From NCBI GenBank assembly GCA_001695595.3, contig MBPM02000020.1, positions 868,001 to 932,000 on the forward strand: DNA of 64,000 bases. Direction: 5' to 3'. The stretch is from Plasmopara viticola. Taxonomy: Eukaryota > Oomycota > Peronosporomycetes > Peronosporales > Peronosporaceae. Positions 31,905 to 44,338 of the stretch are shown here, in pieces. The notes under the pieces were generated by a model. The model had not been told where the DNA came from. It searched no databases and worked only from the letters and a program-made list of their open reading frames with translations. A program made the translations under genes and the position numbers. Each line of letters starts with the position of its first letter. Position 1 is the first letter of the stretch.

Positions 31905-32460
31905 TTACGATCTGGGTAGTTCACCATGGCTGGCTGTATTTCCTAACTGGAAACTCAACAGAATGCTCTCCCTCTTCCTCCTTTTGACCAAGTTTTTCCT
32001 GATCTTGTAAATTGATACGTCCATTTGGGTATCAAATAAGTTTAAACTTTGGAAGACACTGGAGCATTTTAGGTGATAGTTTAAAACTTCGTTCGTTCTC
32101 AAGGGCATTTTTTCTTTATTCTGGCTTGGAGTGGTTCTGTGTATTGCGCAAAGGCCTTGCAAAACCCTGAGAGGTAGCAAAAAGCGCACCATTTGCTTCT
32201 TTGTCTTGAACAGAGACCATTCTGCGACAATCGTTACCTCGTCGGTGATGTTATTCGATAAAGTCTGTCCTAGCATGGGCCCTCATTTACGTAGGGCTGG
32301 CACTTGGACAAATCGAAGTGTAGTTTCTGTTCTTTACACCACTCGAGCACATGGCCTAAAGCCGTACCGTGATTTACGACATCTTCACTAAAAGAGACCA
32401 CGTACATGTCGTCGAATATATTTATCATTGTATGTTTTTATCTCGAAGGCGTGAACCTGT
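31905..32460 (-). pseudogene. Ty3/gypsy reverse transcriptase fragment (copy A)
   Basis: On the minus strand, FDDMYVVSFSEDVVNHGTAL and LEWCKEQKLHFDLSKCQ (about 32420-32300) match the catalytic '[YF]xDD' loop and the following helix of gypsy-type RT. An RT thumb/RNase H start follows down to 31905, where similarity to copy B ends. Frames are broken. It is the counterpart of 50000-50330 in copy B. Confidence 0.75.
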
Positions 32461-35400
32461 TGTATTTGATCTTGCATTTGAGCTTACATCCAGGCTCGAT
32501 ATTGCTTTTGTTGGTGAATGACATACAGCAGTAGTTGATGCATGGACACTGCGTCTTGTCATGCCTGCTGAGTACGACGATTTAAGCTTTTAGTGATGTC
32601 GTAAGCCAAAATTTTTGTGTTCAAACCCTTGCAATCCTCTTTTTTCGAATGTTCCAGCTGTATAAAAGTTGTTAGCCACAAATGTTTTCGAAGTTTGTTG
32701 AGATCCTTATTGCGGTCTGTTAAGGACTCGGTAGTAGGCTCACGAGTCTTTCCTTTACCCATACAGGAAAGCCAAAGAGTGTAAATCAAGCAAGAACAAG
32801 TGTCTAAAAATTCAAATGTCAATCTCCGTGACTTCAGCAGCGGAACATGCATTTATCAAAAGATGAAAGCGCTTCATCACAGACAAAGTGCAGTGACTAC
32901 AGATTTTCGTGCCAAAGTAGCGTGCATCCAAACTCACCAACCACTGGACCTAACGTTCGTGCTGAAAAGACTCCCATCGTTATCGAATAGTCTAATGCTT
33001 TTCGTCATGTAACTCGTGCCAAAACCATAAGATGACTCGCTTCTCGCCATCACAACTACGGAAACCCTTGCTTAGAATTATCGGACTTTACACGACAAGT
33101 GTTACTATGTAACAATGTTGCAGAAAAATCTTCTTGGAAGGTCGGTTGTTAACTGGGGTTCGGAGTTGAGCGAAGTGAAGTTGGCGAAGAGAGAGTTTTG
33201 TTGCTATAAGTAAATTAATGGGTGATGCTAAATGGTGAGCTCTTACGACTTTTTGTCTTTTAACAGCCTGGCTGGTAGCTATTAGCCATCTGCTGCTATC
33301 ATTCTAACGACGATCATTTTTTACTCCCCATCTGATTTTCTACAGATTCTGGAGAAATAACATTTAAAACGGTTACTTGAGTCCAATAGTTATAAAACCT
33401 TTAAATCCTGATTGCTTGCTCTAAAACTATGCGGCCACAGATTGGTGTGGATAATACCAATGCATGTTTATTTTGGAGCAATGAAATTTAACGGCAAGAT
33501 TGCCGCTCTCATTCAGTCTGTCCTTGACAACAATTACGTCGCAACCTGTCTCTGTCAGCAAGGTGTGCGCGTTAATCCGACTCGGAAGATCATTTTTTGA
33601 AGTAAAAATATAGAAGATGCTGCACGGCACCCATTCTGGGTTACAATCAACCTTTCCAGCGGCAAATTAGTGTCGCTATAGGCTCGTTTAATCAGTTTTA
33701 CACAGACCTTTATACAACTTTGATCCATCGCGACGAATAAAACAAATGGCAAAAAGCTTTCAAATCTTTTCGTGACGGGTTCGCTTGAAACTTGGTTGAA
33801 ATATCTTGTTTCTGATCTCTTTCTTTCTGCTCGCATCTCAGAAAAAATCTTGGAAGCGTTTTGGTACGTCATCGTCTTGTCAACTCAATTATCCGAATCA
33901 TCATTTCTGCACACATGAAAGAAAGTCGTCTACATGATGCAAGTACATCTTCCAGATGTTAGTCTGCTTCATATCGTTTGCAAATTGCGTTTTCTGGAGT
34001 CTACCTCGATATGCTCTCAGCCGATCGAATGTGTACGATTTCTGTTGCGTCGGTGATTAAGAAGACGCATACAAACTTTAGCAGTAACTATTTACTTATG
34101 AATTTGAAAAATAATGATTTCATCTCGATTATTTCTGACGCAACCTTCTTGGGCGAACACACACTAGTTATTACGGCCTTGCCAGACGGCTTATACACAT
34201 GCTTGTTTAGACACTTGACTGCGGTACACACCTCCACAATGACGTAACCGTTATCCTTTGGAGATAAGGAGGGTTGTATGACTTTACCTATTACGTTTCT
34301 GCTTTGAGGAAACGTGAGTTTAAACTTTTTTCCTTAAAAACGCACATCGCTACCTGCCTGAATTTAAGCTTTCAATTAAGTCTGAGCATAGATATTGATT
34401 CATTTAGTATTTAATTTAAAATTTATTGCCTTGAAATTTATCGAATAATTTGTTTTGTGGTAATCAACAAAGTAATTTCTATATACGTTCGTGTCCTTTT
34501 TTTTCGCTAATCTCAAAAATAATCATTTATGTTTAAAACATCTCACGACTTACGTCTCATAAAATGGTACAAACGTGACACACCCTGGGTTCGTGTATCC
34601 CCCTGTTGGTCTCATCCATCAAGCCTTCGAGCTGCTTATGTCCATAATAGTCAAGCTTCTCCTCGTAGAATCAAGTCCATCAGACATTACTTGCTGATTA
34701 TCAGACGTTACCGTTGTGGCTTGCGCCGGTTTCTAGAATACTCTTAAAGCGCACTTTGAAGTACAGAGGCTCGACCAATCAGCTACCTTGTCGTCTGCAT
34801 CCTGTACATCGTAGGGGTCTAAGCAGACAGCATTCTTACAATTTCCAGTGCCCTTATACCGCAACGTATCTCGGCGTAAGTACGTTCCGCCGTTGGCTGA
34901 AAATTTGATTGCTCGCAGAGCGAACTCGCGCCACGTGCATCGAAAACCCTCATTGAAAGTGAGCAGGATTTAAGTTACATAGTCGAAAATGACTTTTTAG
35001 AGTCTGTAAAGACGGTGATCGTCCTATTCGACGTAGTCGCGAGTTTGGGGCTCGTACTACAAGGACGAGGGTCAAGCCACAGGCTCACGAGCAAGGCTCT
35101 GACTACATTAAAAGGGTATTCAGTGCAGTGCAGGCAGGGTTAGCCTTTTTCGGCTTCAAAGAACCAGCCTTCATACACTGCACTCAACTAAGCAAAACAT
35201 TTGCACGACTGTGCGTTGCATACCGCGCTCTCGGGTAAATGTCTGAAAATACAAGTTGGGACGCATCTTTCCTCCAAATAGTTCTTAATCGCTATTTGAA
35301 AAAAAATCCTCAGAAAGAATGTTAGCCTTCGCGTCACGAGCGCTTCTTTCTAAACAATAATGTAGACGTTTGCAACTTGTTCGCTCGTTGTGGACTATTT

Positions 35401-35649
35401 GGCGATCAAAAGGGAATAAGAGCTAAAGGTTTGGAGTACACCTTTCCTATCAATTATAACGAACAAAATCAGCCGGAATGAAGCATAATCAAACCTCGAA
35501 TGCCAAGCGTACTTCTGCAAGACCGTGACTAAAAAGTTGAGACTGTCTTGAACTGCCTAAATTAAAAAAAAACAGGCCTTATCGACTTGCAAACTGTCCA
35601 TTATGCTATTAAAAATTTTATAGAACGCAACTTACTCTGTGTCCGGGCG
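32461..35649. other. Decayed retroelement sequence in copy A
   Basis: There are no intact frames. Minus-strand fragments such as VAMDQSCIKVCVKLIKRAY (about 33730-33670) are present in both A and B and probably derive from gag or protease of the gypsy element. The TGTGTCACGTTTGTACC string read on minus at about 34580 resembles the 5' end of an oomycete gypsy LTR. I could not find a matching partner LTR in the window. Confidence 0.4.
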
Positions 35650-36960
35650 GTCTTCATCATCTACAATATTTGAATTAAGGCATATCATGACCTTTTTGAA
35701 AATGCGGTAGATACAATCTGTTTAGCCTTCCTGACCTTAACGCTTCGCATATATTGCTGTCAAAATCTGCAAGAATCCACCCCTGTCTTTTTCAAAGTTG
35801 ACTAAGGTAGATGGACGTAGCAGGTGCAACTGATAAGACTTTGTTATATGTTAAGAAAAGATTGAAATCTATCAATGCAAAGTGGAGGAGCGGAAGCCGG
35901 CTGTTTTAAGTAACTTTAGCATATTCATACAAACCCACGCAAAATGTTCTCGATGGCACGATATACTTGCTAAGTTTGATCACCGGTCTTCGGGTGACCT
36001 GCTGAGGATATGTCCAGCTGTATATCAAGCATCTTGAAAGCGTTTTTTGGTAAGCGAGGGTATTCATCTACGACAATCGTCTCCAAAAGTACATTTGTTC
36101 AAAGATTCAATAGAGAAAGAATCAGTGCTTTTATGTTCGACACAGCTGCTAAATGAGCCATTTTGCTTAATTGGTCGGCATAAATTACAATATTAATTCT
36201 ATCTGTCAAATTCTTCAGTAGGCTAAACATGAAATTCATTGGACTACCAATAGCGCAATGGCACCATCGAGTTTGCCAATGATGCATTTTGTTTTGTAAG
36301 GGTATCACTCGCTGGCATATTTCATGCGTACGCACATATGTGCAGACCGACTTGCAGTATCGGGCCGCAAAAGTGGGTATTAACTATCAAACATGGTTTT
36401 TCAACCGAAATGACAGCTAATCGGTGTATCATATGCTCGTTAAAAAACACGATAGTTTGACCCCTCATCATGAGCAACCACTACAAGTGATGTATCACCT
36501 TAATTTTGCTGTACTACAAGGCTGATAAAGCTTCACGTGGATCTTTATAGCCATTTTAGCCATCCTTTTCAGATCCTTTGTAGTGCTGCTCATATGTCAC
36601 CTCACATATAGGCGCTATCGATTAAGTTATCGGGACGAGGTCATAGCTGTTACATGGAGTCATTCATGTAGGGCGATGCGATAATACGTCAGCCGAAGCA
36701 TTCCACTTATTGGTTTATGCTTTACATTGACGTCATACCTCGTTTATAGAAGACCCACTTGGTCATTTTCTATGAGATGTGAGTCGCCTTTATCGCAGCG
36801 CGAAGTGACGCATAATCTGTACGAATTACTGTTGGCGAAGAGCCTTGCAGACGAATCCCGAGCTTGACAAGAGCACATTTACCGTTAGTATCTTTTGTCA
36901 TGGATACACTAGTCTATCTTGGCGGTCAAAATTCAAATGGAAATATTTAGAAGCTCGGCA
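35650..36960 (-). pseudogene. Second Ty3/gypsy pol fragment: RNase H and integrase (copy A)
   Basis: Minus-strand order is RNase H then integrase. Near 36880-36750 are KCALVKLGIRLQGSSP and RTDYASLRAAIKATHIS. The integrase zinc finger end RTHEICQRV is at about 36330. The core start reads GSPMNFMFSLLKNLTDR and YADQLSKMAHLAAVS, at about 36250-36140. FKMLDIQLDISSAGHPKTGD (about 36040-35980) is the 'LSTADHPQTDGQ' block near the catalytic Glu. Multiple stops and shifts are present. It matches 53500-54800 in copy B and differs from the gypsy pol at 48541-50330, so two gypsy lineages are present. Confidence 0.8.
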
Positions 36961-37432
36961 TTCGCTTGCAGGCGTGCAATGCCGATGATAGAATCTCCTG
37001 CGTCACAAACGACAGTTTAAAGTCGTTTAAATCAAATGAGAGGACAAAGTGGAATAGTTGAGGGATACACTTCTTCCTTTAAGCTTTGAGCTTCGCTAGT
37101 GATCACCTATTTTGTCTGTAAGTAAACAGGCGTGACATTTCATGAGTACATATATAAAATAGAGAAATTGGTGGCTTTTAATACTGATCCCCACATCTCG
37201 AAATATCCAAGGTGACTGTATTTAAGAACGATTTCAGGGTTGGCCTGCCTCGCATAAAAATATTAAGTGCAGGCAGCATTTATCAAAGCGTCGACCTCAA
37301 TCGCTCAATGATAGAAACATATTCATTGACAGACTCTCTCCTCCAGAACGCCAAGAATAAGAAGCGCTCCGTCCTATAATAACCGATGTAGCATTCAGTG
37401 ATTCGACTTCACAATGAATGGTCTAAGGAAAT

Positions 37433-37560
37433 GCCCGGCAAAGTACCATCCGCTACTTCGGCTGCACTAAGCAAGAGCACATGATCCATGACTGTTATAA
37501 AGAGGGAGGCCGCGCATTCGAAGGTAGGAAAGCGCTAATTTCTTTTCGAGGCAGACAGTT
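37433..37560 (+). pseudogene. Gag-like zinc-knuckle remnant (copy A)
   Basis: The plus-strand frame reads RYFGCTKQEHMIHDCYKE, a C-x4-H-x4-C core of a retroviral CCHC knuckle whose first Cys has become Arg. Copy B (55258-55380) keeps CYFGC at that spot, though with three instead of two residues between the Cys. It is in the opposite orientation to the gypsy fragments, so it is probably from a different, Copia-like, element. No pol could be assigned to it. Confidence 0.5.
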
Positions 37561-40500
37561 CTGCTGGTGAAAGACTACGTTCCTCCAATTAGTTTAGCGA
37601 AGTACACACCATTGTAGCTTCGCACCGAAGAGCATGGCAGAAAAACCAGTAGAGCTTGATGCTGACGTGACATGAATCATTTAATGTTTCAGAAATGTGT
37701 AAAAGAACGAGGGTGAAATAAAATGTTTTGAGTCTTTGTAAATCCGTCGCATCGAGGCTTTTTGTCCGCTTGCAAGCAAATGCGATCAACGATAAGAGTG
37801 TCCGATGCTTTAGCCAACAGAAGCAAGTAATGTTTTTGGTCTTAAGTACGGAATAAACATGCCTGTAGATCAAGAAGCATGAAGTCATTTCTTGTGCTCG
37901 GATTGGATAAGTTAGGCAGAGCAATTCTTTAATTGACTAGCAAAGAAATATTATAAATATATGCCTTTCACGCCTACGCAGCAGCAATTAATCCCGCTTT
38001 TAATGTGCGTATGGCGCCTTCAAACAAATTAATATCCGAAACAATGTAAGAAATATCGAAGGTTCTTATCACTCTTCGTCGCCCTTCAAACGTTTCAAAA
38101 CAGCTACTTAAGTTTCTCTAACTGTCACGGCTACCAAAGTGTGTCTGACATAATTTGCAGGTGGATAGGATGGTACTACCAGCTTCAGGCATTAAAGTTC
38201 TTCAAGCGGTAGCATATGTCCGCCAAACAACGTTGATACATACGGGTAATATAGCATCACCAATTGCGGGTAACAAAGTCTCGAAATCAAGTTCGTAGGT
38301 CGGAAAGACGCAATGGGTAGCACAGCTTTACAATTAGATAGCATGACTTTACCAGCTGCTGGGCAAAATTTTCTGAAAGAATCAAATGCCAATGCGACAT
38401 TTCGTCATTATTGGTGTCAAGATCGGCCTTTTGGTTGATTACACACCTTCTTTAAGGCGGCAGCTGAAAGTGTCGTCATGTCGGGCTTTGATTGTCAATG
38501 CCAATCAATTCGTTTATAGTTGAATAAGCCTCTGGTAATCGAGATAAGTTGCAAGTCGTAGTTTACTACGCAGTATACACACGACTAACTCATTAAGGTT
38601 AGTGGGGTTGTGTCCATAAGGATAGTGTTCGTAAAATATGAAAATATTTGTCATGTAAATGTGGAAAAAATCATGCCAAGACAAAAAATCAGCACGTGCT
38701 ATATGATACATTTTATATTTTGCGCAGCTTTATATACTTTGATATCGAGCGCATCAGTAGTTATTTATTCAGATTTGTGGTACATAATCACGAGCATTTA
38801 CGATACATGTTGACTTTCAGTTAAAAGGGTTCGGACAAAAATGGTGGCTCCTTGTGCATAAACGGCACACTAATGGTATTTTTTCGGCTTAAATACTTGA
38901 AAGATATCAAAGGGGGTATACACTTTGCCTGATTTAGATAGATTAATTCACTAAGAACCTGAACTATGGTAGTAAAAAATCAAGTAAATAGTGCTTAAAC
39001 AGTACTCAAATGATGAGAACAATAAGTTACTATAAAAAGCTAGTACTAGGGTGCTTATAAATACATGAAGGAAGTCCTCAGCAGGCTTCTGATCTAGCTT
39101 TTTCGAACGAGACAAAGCTGTTCAGTGTCGCTTACAAAGTTTCTGACAACAATTTGTTTGAGCGTTACTGTAGACCGAGGGCAATCGTTGTGAGCGAGTT
39201 GCCTTACTTGAGTGCACCAAAAGAAAATACTTCATTTATGACAAATCGTTACTTGTCATTGGCATATTTCTACATTCTTAAATGCAAGCTCTCTATTGTC
39301 TGAATAGACCCTGCGTCTCTGTGGGCGAGAGAAAACAAATTGTTTCACTCGTCTTAAATTGGCAAGACAATTGTGCCCTTCGCAAAGTGAAATTTCGTGT
39401 TGAATACGAGCCCGGCAGACTCAACGTGTTTGCCGTCGCGGTTTTGCGTCCACATTAGCATATGAAAGCTCCTTTATCATACGAGATATGGAGTAAATGG
39501 CAGCTGAGAGCTTTTACAGCACAAAGAAGCCAAAGTTGTGTGGTTATTCCATCGATAGCGATCACAGCTGCATCGCTGTAAGTGGGCGAGTGATTGCTCT
39601 ACTTAAGGCTAACAGATCCGCTACGTCGTTGCTCCGAACGACTAAGATCTGAATTACCATGTATTCCTGGAGGTATATGTTGTTCCAAGTAGCAATCATT
39701 TGGCTAGAGGAACGCCTTCCGGTCTTTACACCATAATGGTGGATCCATATATACAAGTGGATGAACCATTATGAAAGGACCCATAAGGGCTCTAACTCGC
39801 GCCTCTCACGTTGGATTCTTTATAGAACAATCACATAACAGCGGGGTGTTGGTAGCCCATAAGCCTCGATTTCGTCATTTGTATGCAAAAGGCAAGGTCA
39901 AACTGCGCATTGTAGTGTTCATATTCTGTTTATGCATTAAACACCTGTTTAAGCCAGTACAATTGGAAATTATACCGCAAATAAGTTTTCTGTATACACT
40001 TTTCGAATACCGTGCTAGCGGTAAGATAGAGACCGCTGCGCCTTGGGTGTGACCGCTCGCTAATGTCGAAAGCGACCACCCAGAGAGAGATGGTCAAACA
40101 AAAAGGCTCAACCATGCACGGCGCAGTATGTGCGCTGAGATGCCACATTCACAAGTCTATAAAAACTCACATGATTGAATACACACTATCCAATGCGAGA
40201 AGTGCACCACCTCTATTAACTCTTCCAAGCATGATCACTTGAGTGGTAAAAAGAGAAGATGATAAAAAGCCTTTTCTCCCGTGCCTCTCGCGTGTGATCA
40301 GCATCCTCGTGAATGGGTCCGCTATACTTAAAAGTCGAAGGTTGTAATAATGATGACGCGAATATATATTGAAAGTGGGATGATAGCTACGTAAGAAATA
40401 ACACCACCAAGAGTTGCTGAGTATAATAGCAAAGGAACTATCGTAAAGGGTATAGTAAATAATCACCGTTTATGGTATCGGTGTACTCGAGCAAAACGAA

Positions 40501-41486
40501 GGTCCTTCGCACGATTTAGTGTTTAGATATTACACACGAACAATATGCATACACAGATAAGCACGAGTTGAGCAAAACTTTGTAATTGTTGAGTCTCGAG
40601 TTTTCCTTCTTTGCCTGAGATCTCTTACGAGATCCAAAATCTTAGACCTGTATCGCGGGTTCTGTCTGCCATAGTCCATTTATTGCTAGAGTAAGATACG
40701 ACTGCCGGACTTATAAGGTAAAACATTCAATTTGGTCTGTTTTAACATAGCAATTTTGTAGAAACTTACCTTTTAAGAGAGCCCAAGTATCACGATTAAA
40801 GTGCACTGACGGTAAAGTCTTCGAACAAGGCACTAATAAAGCGGTTTAAAATACGTAGTAGGCATGTATATAAGTCTTTAGCCTTAGCTGCGTCGTCAGT
40901 GCGAGTAGCATTTGTTTTTTAGCGTTCCAAAATACTTATTTTACTACATGAAGCCTTCCGCAACAGACATGATGCGCCAGTACGGCAGCAAAATACAATC
41001 GCGTGACGATTTGAGAGCGCACCGAAGGCGATACATGCCACAGGAGATGTAGCCGAACGAACTAAAGTCGTGCATTCATGTAAAAGAGATTACTTAATTA
41101 GGACAGCATGCAGACCAAAGATTTCAATACTCCTGCTCGCAGCGCCGCTCTTGAGATAAAGTCCTACAATCAAACAGAGAAACTGAATGACGATTCGAAT
41201 ACATTGATTAAGCCATGAGGTAATTCAGTATTTTAAAAGCATTAAAACGCACACAGGCATAAGTTTATGGAAAAAAAAAGTCACACGGGGTGGAACTTTT
41301 CGCATACACTCTTTGCGACACGGGTGAGACTTTTCGCATACATTCTTTGACCGCAACTCAAATCCACAAAATATCACTGTTTCCCGAAATTTCCCGCTTT
41401 TTAATCGCAAACCGTCAATTTGAAACCTCTATTAACTGAATTCGCGCGCGAAACATTACGTAAAAAAAGCTAAGAGTCCCTTCGCA
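37561..41486. other. Unresolved part of copy A up to the CM1 gene
   Basis: Frames near 38192-38392 (minus), 39013-39360 (plus) and 39771-40052 (plus) are shared with copies B and C, but I recognise no family. The same frame at 39.0 kb is open for 136 residues in copy B (56793-57203). About 580 bp here (about 40690-41270) is missing from copy B but present in C, so it was lost from B. The last 200 bp hold two imperfect copies of a 'CTTTTCGCATACA' motif (41297 and 41334), just upstream of the CM1 gene. Confidence 0.4.
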
Positions 41487-44216
41487 ATGGAGACCCCACA
41501 ACACACGCGCGCGAGCAACAGCGGCATCGGAATGCCCACGACACCCACCCACGACCACTCCACGCTGTTGCGTGAGCAGGAGGCAGAGCGGGAGCGTCTG
41601 CGTATGGACAATTTCAACCAAGCTCTACGTATAAACTTTTTAGAGGAGCGCTTGCTGCGCATGAAGCAAGGCACAGACTTTTGTAGCGAGGATCTCGAGA
41701 GCGAACTGGCTCAGTTGCGTACTACATTAGAAGAGCGTGACCACGAGTTGCGACAGCGTAATTTTAGTATGATTCGGGCCACTGAAGCTATAGATATGCT
41801 GAATGCCCAGCTTCATGAGGCCCAAGCAGCGGCGGTTCGAGCCAAAGGAGACGCTCAGCGAGACGCGAAAGCTCAATTACAGCAACATATGGAAGAAAGA
41901 GGCAACATTGATGCGGAAACGGCCGCGAAATGGCGAGCAGAACTCGATGCAGCGCTGCAGACGGAACACCAGAGCCGCTTGAAGGCGCAGGAGCTCGAAC
42001 AGGAGCTACAGCGACAAGAAAAAGTTGTGGCGGCGCTCACAAGCCAGTTGCAAGAACTGCAAGATGCAAGAGTGCGAAAGCAAAGAGAAATGGAGCTGGA
42101 GACGCAGCGAGCACAGCAAAAACTACAACAAAGTGAGATGACGAACGCCAAGATCTTAGCAGAAGCAGAGCATTGGCAAGCTGTGAGTCAACAGCGAGAA
42201 GAAGAGACTTCGGGGCTTCAAGCGCAAGTCGAGACCATGAGACAGGAAAAACAGACGCTGGATGCTCGATTTCAAGCTAAATTGAAGAGAATGGAGCAAC
42301 AGGTGCAACATCAAATGGAGCAACTACAACGAGAGAGTGATAATTACCGTGCTGAACATACGAGGCTGTTGACAGACCGTGAAAAGGCTCATTTTGACAA
42401 GGACCGGCTTGCAATAGAAAACGAGAGTATCAAGCAGGAGCGAACGAGGTTGCAGGTAGAGATAGAACGCATGATGGAAGAAAGGCAGCAATTGGCTGGC
42501 AATGCAGAGCGGCTGCGATTACAGAACGTCAAGTTGACTGCAGCGTGTGAGGAGCAGACCAAGTCACTCGAGAAATGTAAAGTTGATCAAGAGGCTGCTG
42601 TAATCTCGATCCATCAGCTGGAGTCGGAGCTGCATCAGTGGCGTAAACAAGAGATTGAGAATAAATTGACCATTCAAACGCTGGAGAGTCGTTTAGAACA
42701 CGCAGAGACTGAGGCTCGTCGAGTGCAACAACAATGCGAGCTGGCTGAGTCTCGGTGCCAGCAAACGCTGGATGTGCGACTCGTGGCGCTGGAAACAGAT
42801 CGCCAAGCTATGGAAGAGGACAATCGACGACTGCGGACGGAGTTGTCCAAATTCCAAGTGGACCTCGAGGCTATGGAACGAAAGGTCCTGGACAGTGAGG
42901 AGAGGTTTTCGAATGAAGCGGCGAATGCTTTAGAACAGCGTGAGCACGTTCTAGCGTATGAGGACGAGTTGGAGCGACAATCTGCTCAATTGCAGGCATA
43001 CCAGAATCAACTGGCTGGCTGTGATGAAGAGTTGACGCGACGGGCAACTCAGGTGCAGGAATTAGAGAAGCAGCTGGCAAACGCATTGTCTGCCAAGTCA
43101 TCAGCAAGTCCGGCAGCTCGACAGCGACAGACGCACTGGCAACAACAATTTGCTATGGAAAAGAGCTCGTTGTTGCGACAAGTTGATGACGAATGTCGAC
43201 GGGCAAGCGAAGCATTGCAAGCGGCTTCTGCGCTCAGAGACGACAAAGAGGAGGTCCAGCGTGAGCTTGATAGGGTCAAGGTGGAGCTTTGTTCTCATTT
43301 GAGTTGTGGCCGTCAGGTCTTGAAGAAGAATCGACACCAGTCGGTGACTAGTCTTGTGCGCGAGACTATTTCAGCGCTTAAAAAAGAGTTTGAAACAAGG
43401 ACTCAAGCACTGCAAGCATGCTGGAAACAACACGATTTGTCGGTGAAGTCCAAGCTTGAGCACTTGGCGTCACAACTCCGCTCTAGTCAAGGCAAGTTGG
43501 TAGTGTTGCAACGTTCCTCTGTTCATGCCAACGATGCGAATCAATCTTTGGAAAAGTCTTGGTCTTTCCGGTACGAAGAGCTGCGTTTGGAGAGCGACAA
43601 TGAGCGAAGATCGCTTGAAAAGGAAATTTGTTATTTCCAAAAGAAAGCAGCCGAAGCACAAAAAACACTATTTCAAGCATCTGGCGAATTACAGACGTTA
43701 AAGCGAAGCCAAAAGAAGTTGCGTGAAGAATCAGACCGTGAGAATCATGACCTAAAGGAAAGTAATCGCCTGCTGTTTGAAGAAGTTCACGAGCGCCGTC
43801 GGTCAACTGAGCATGCACGTAAGCAGTATATGAAAGCAGTAAAGGAAATGAAGGAGCTGCTTAAGGCGATTCAGATGTACAAGGATGCTATTGGTGGACG
43901 CGACAAGGACATTGAGAAGTACAAAGCAATAATCATCAAATACGCTCAACAGCTTAAGCGACGTGTGGAATTTGGAGACGCAAAGCAAACGTTGTTGGAG
44001 CAGCTTGAACAGACGCAGTATATGATCGACGAGACGTACAAACGATGGGAAACCAGTTCATTGGTTCGTGGTCCCGAGTCAAGTTCGCTTGATAAAGACG
44101 CGAGCTACAAGCCAGAGTATCTGCAGCTAAATGACTACATTAACCAGATGCATTCGGTGGCAGGCAGGAGAGTGCGAGACCTGGATAGAGAGATTCGAAG
44201 TGCTCACGACGGATGA
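41487..44216 (+). CDS. CM1-domain coiled-coil protein (centrosomin/CDK5RAP2-like)
   Basis: A single exon of 909 residues. Residues about 27-80 match the CM1 (Cnn_1N) motif that binds and activates the gamma-tubulin ring complex. LREQEAERERLRMDNFNQAL is followed by RINFLEERLLRM, the 'ENFxLKLRIxFLEERL' signature. The rest, from about 85 to 890, is almost continuous Glu/Gln/Arg-rich coiled coil with few breaks, as in centrosomin, CDK5RAP2, myomegalin and yeast Mto1. Expected place: centrosome, basal body or nuclear microtubule-organising centre. Start METPQHTRASN is supported by the same ATG context in copy C (60934, minus). This is the only intact copy; B and C hold truncated ones. The part after residue 401 is single-copy in the window. 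No second (CM2) domain was recognised. Confidence 0.85.
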   Translation: METPQHTRASNSGIGMPTTPTHDHSTLLREQEAERERLRMDNFNQALRINFLEERLLRMKQGTDFCSEDLESELAQLRTTLEERDHELRQRNFSMIRATEAIDMLNAQLHEAQAAAVRAKGDAQRDAKAQLQQHMEERGNIDAETAAKWRAELDAALQTEHQSRLKAQELEQELQRQEKVVAALTSQLQELQDARVRKQREMELETQRAQQKLQQSEMTNAKILAEAEHWQAVSQQREEETSGLQAQVETMRQEKQTLDARFQAKLKRMEQQVQHQMEQLQRESDNYRAEHTRLLTDREKAHFDKDRLAIENESIKQERTRLQVEIERMMEERQQLAGNAERLRLQNVKLTAACEEQTKSLEKCKVDQEAAVISIHQLESELHQWRKQEIENKLTIQTLESRLEHAETEARRVQQQCELAESRCQQTLDVRLVALETDRQAMEEDNRRLRTELSKFQVDLEAMERKVLDSEERFSNEAANALEQREHVLAYEDELERQSAQLQAYQNQLAGCDEELTRRATQVQELEKQLANALSAKSSASPAARQRQTHWQQQFAMEKSSLLRQVDDECRRASEALQAASALRDDKEEVQRELDRVKVELCSHLSCGRQVLKKNRHQSVTSLVRETISALKKEFETRTQALQACWKQHDLSVKSKLEHLASQLRSSQGKLVVLQRSSVHANDANQSLEKSWSFRYEELRLESDNERRSLEKEICYFQKKAAEAQKTLFQASGELQTLKRSQKKLREESDRENHDLKESNRLLFEEVHERRRSTEHARKQYMKAVKEMKELLKAIQMYKDAIGGRDKDIEKYKAIIIKYAQQLKRRVEFGDAKQTLLEQLEQTQYMIDETYKRWETSSLVRGPESSSLDKDASYKPEYLQLNDYINQMHSVAGRRVRDLDREIRSAHDG

Positions 44217-44338
44217 GTTTATGAGATTTTCCGGAGTCACACTTGTTTCTTGCGACCAATTGCGATGTATCATTGCCCCAACCAGGTAGTATACCATATT
44301 CCCAACGCGAGGAAATTGGTAGTTGGATGTGAAACGTA

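Larger units (their letters stand above)
31905..42691 (+). repeat. Segmental duplication, copy A (about 10.8 kb)
   Basis: This block recurs in direct orientation at about 49750-60615. Matching anchors show the offset grows from about 17845 at the left end to about 18000 at the CM1 gene, so indels of up to a few hundred bases separate the copies. Examples are TGCCAATGATGCATTTTGTT at 36276 and 54137, and the CM1 5' end at 41600 and 59510. Contents left to right: minus-strand Ty3/gypsy RT, an LTR-like end (TGTGTCACGTTTGTACCATT read on minus, near 34580), a second gypsy RNase H-integrase, a zinc-knuckle remnant, unidentified frames at 39.0-40.1 kb, then the CM1 gene promoter and 5' half. The left break falls inside the gypsy RNase H reading frame. 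Confidence 0.85.
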
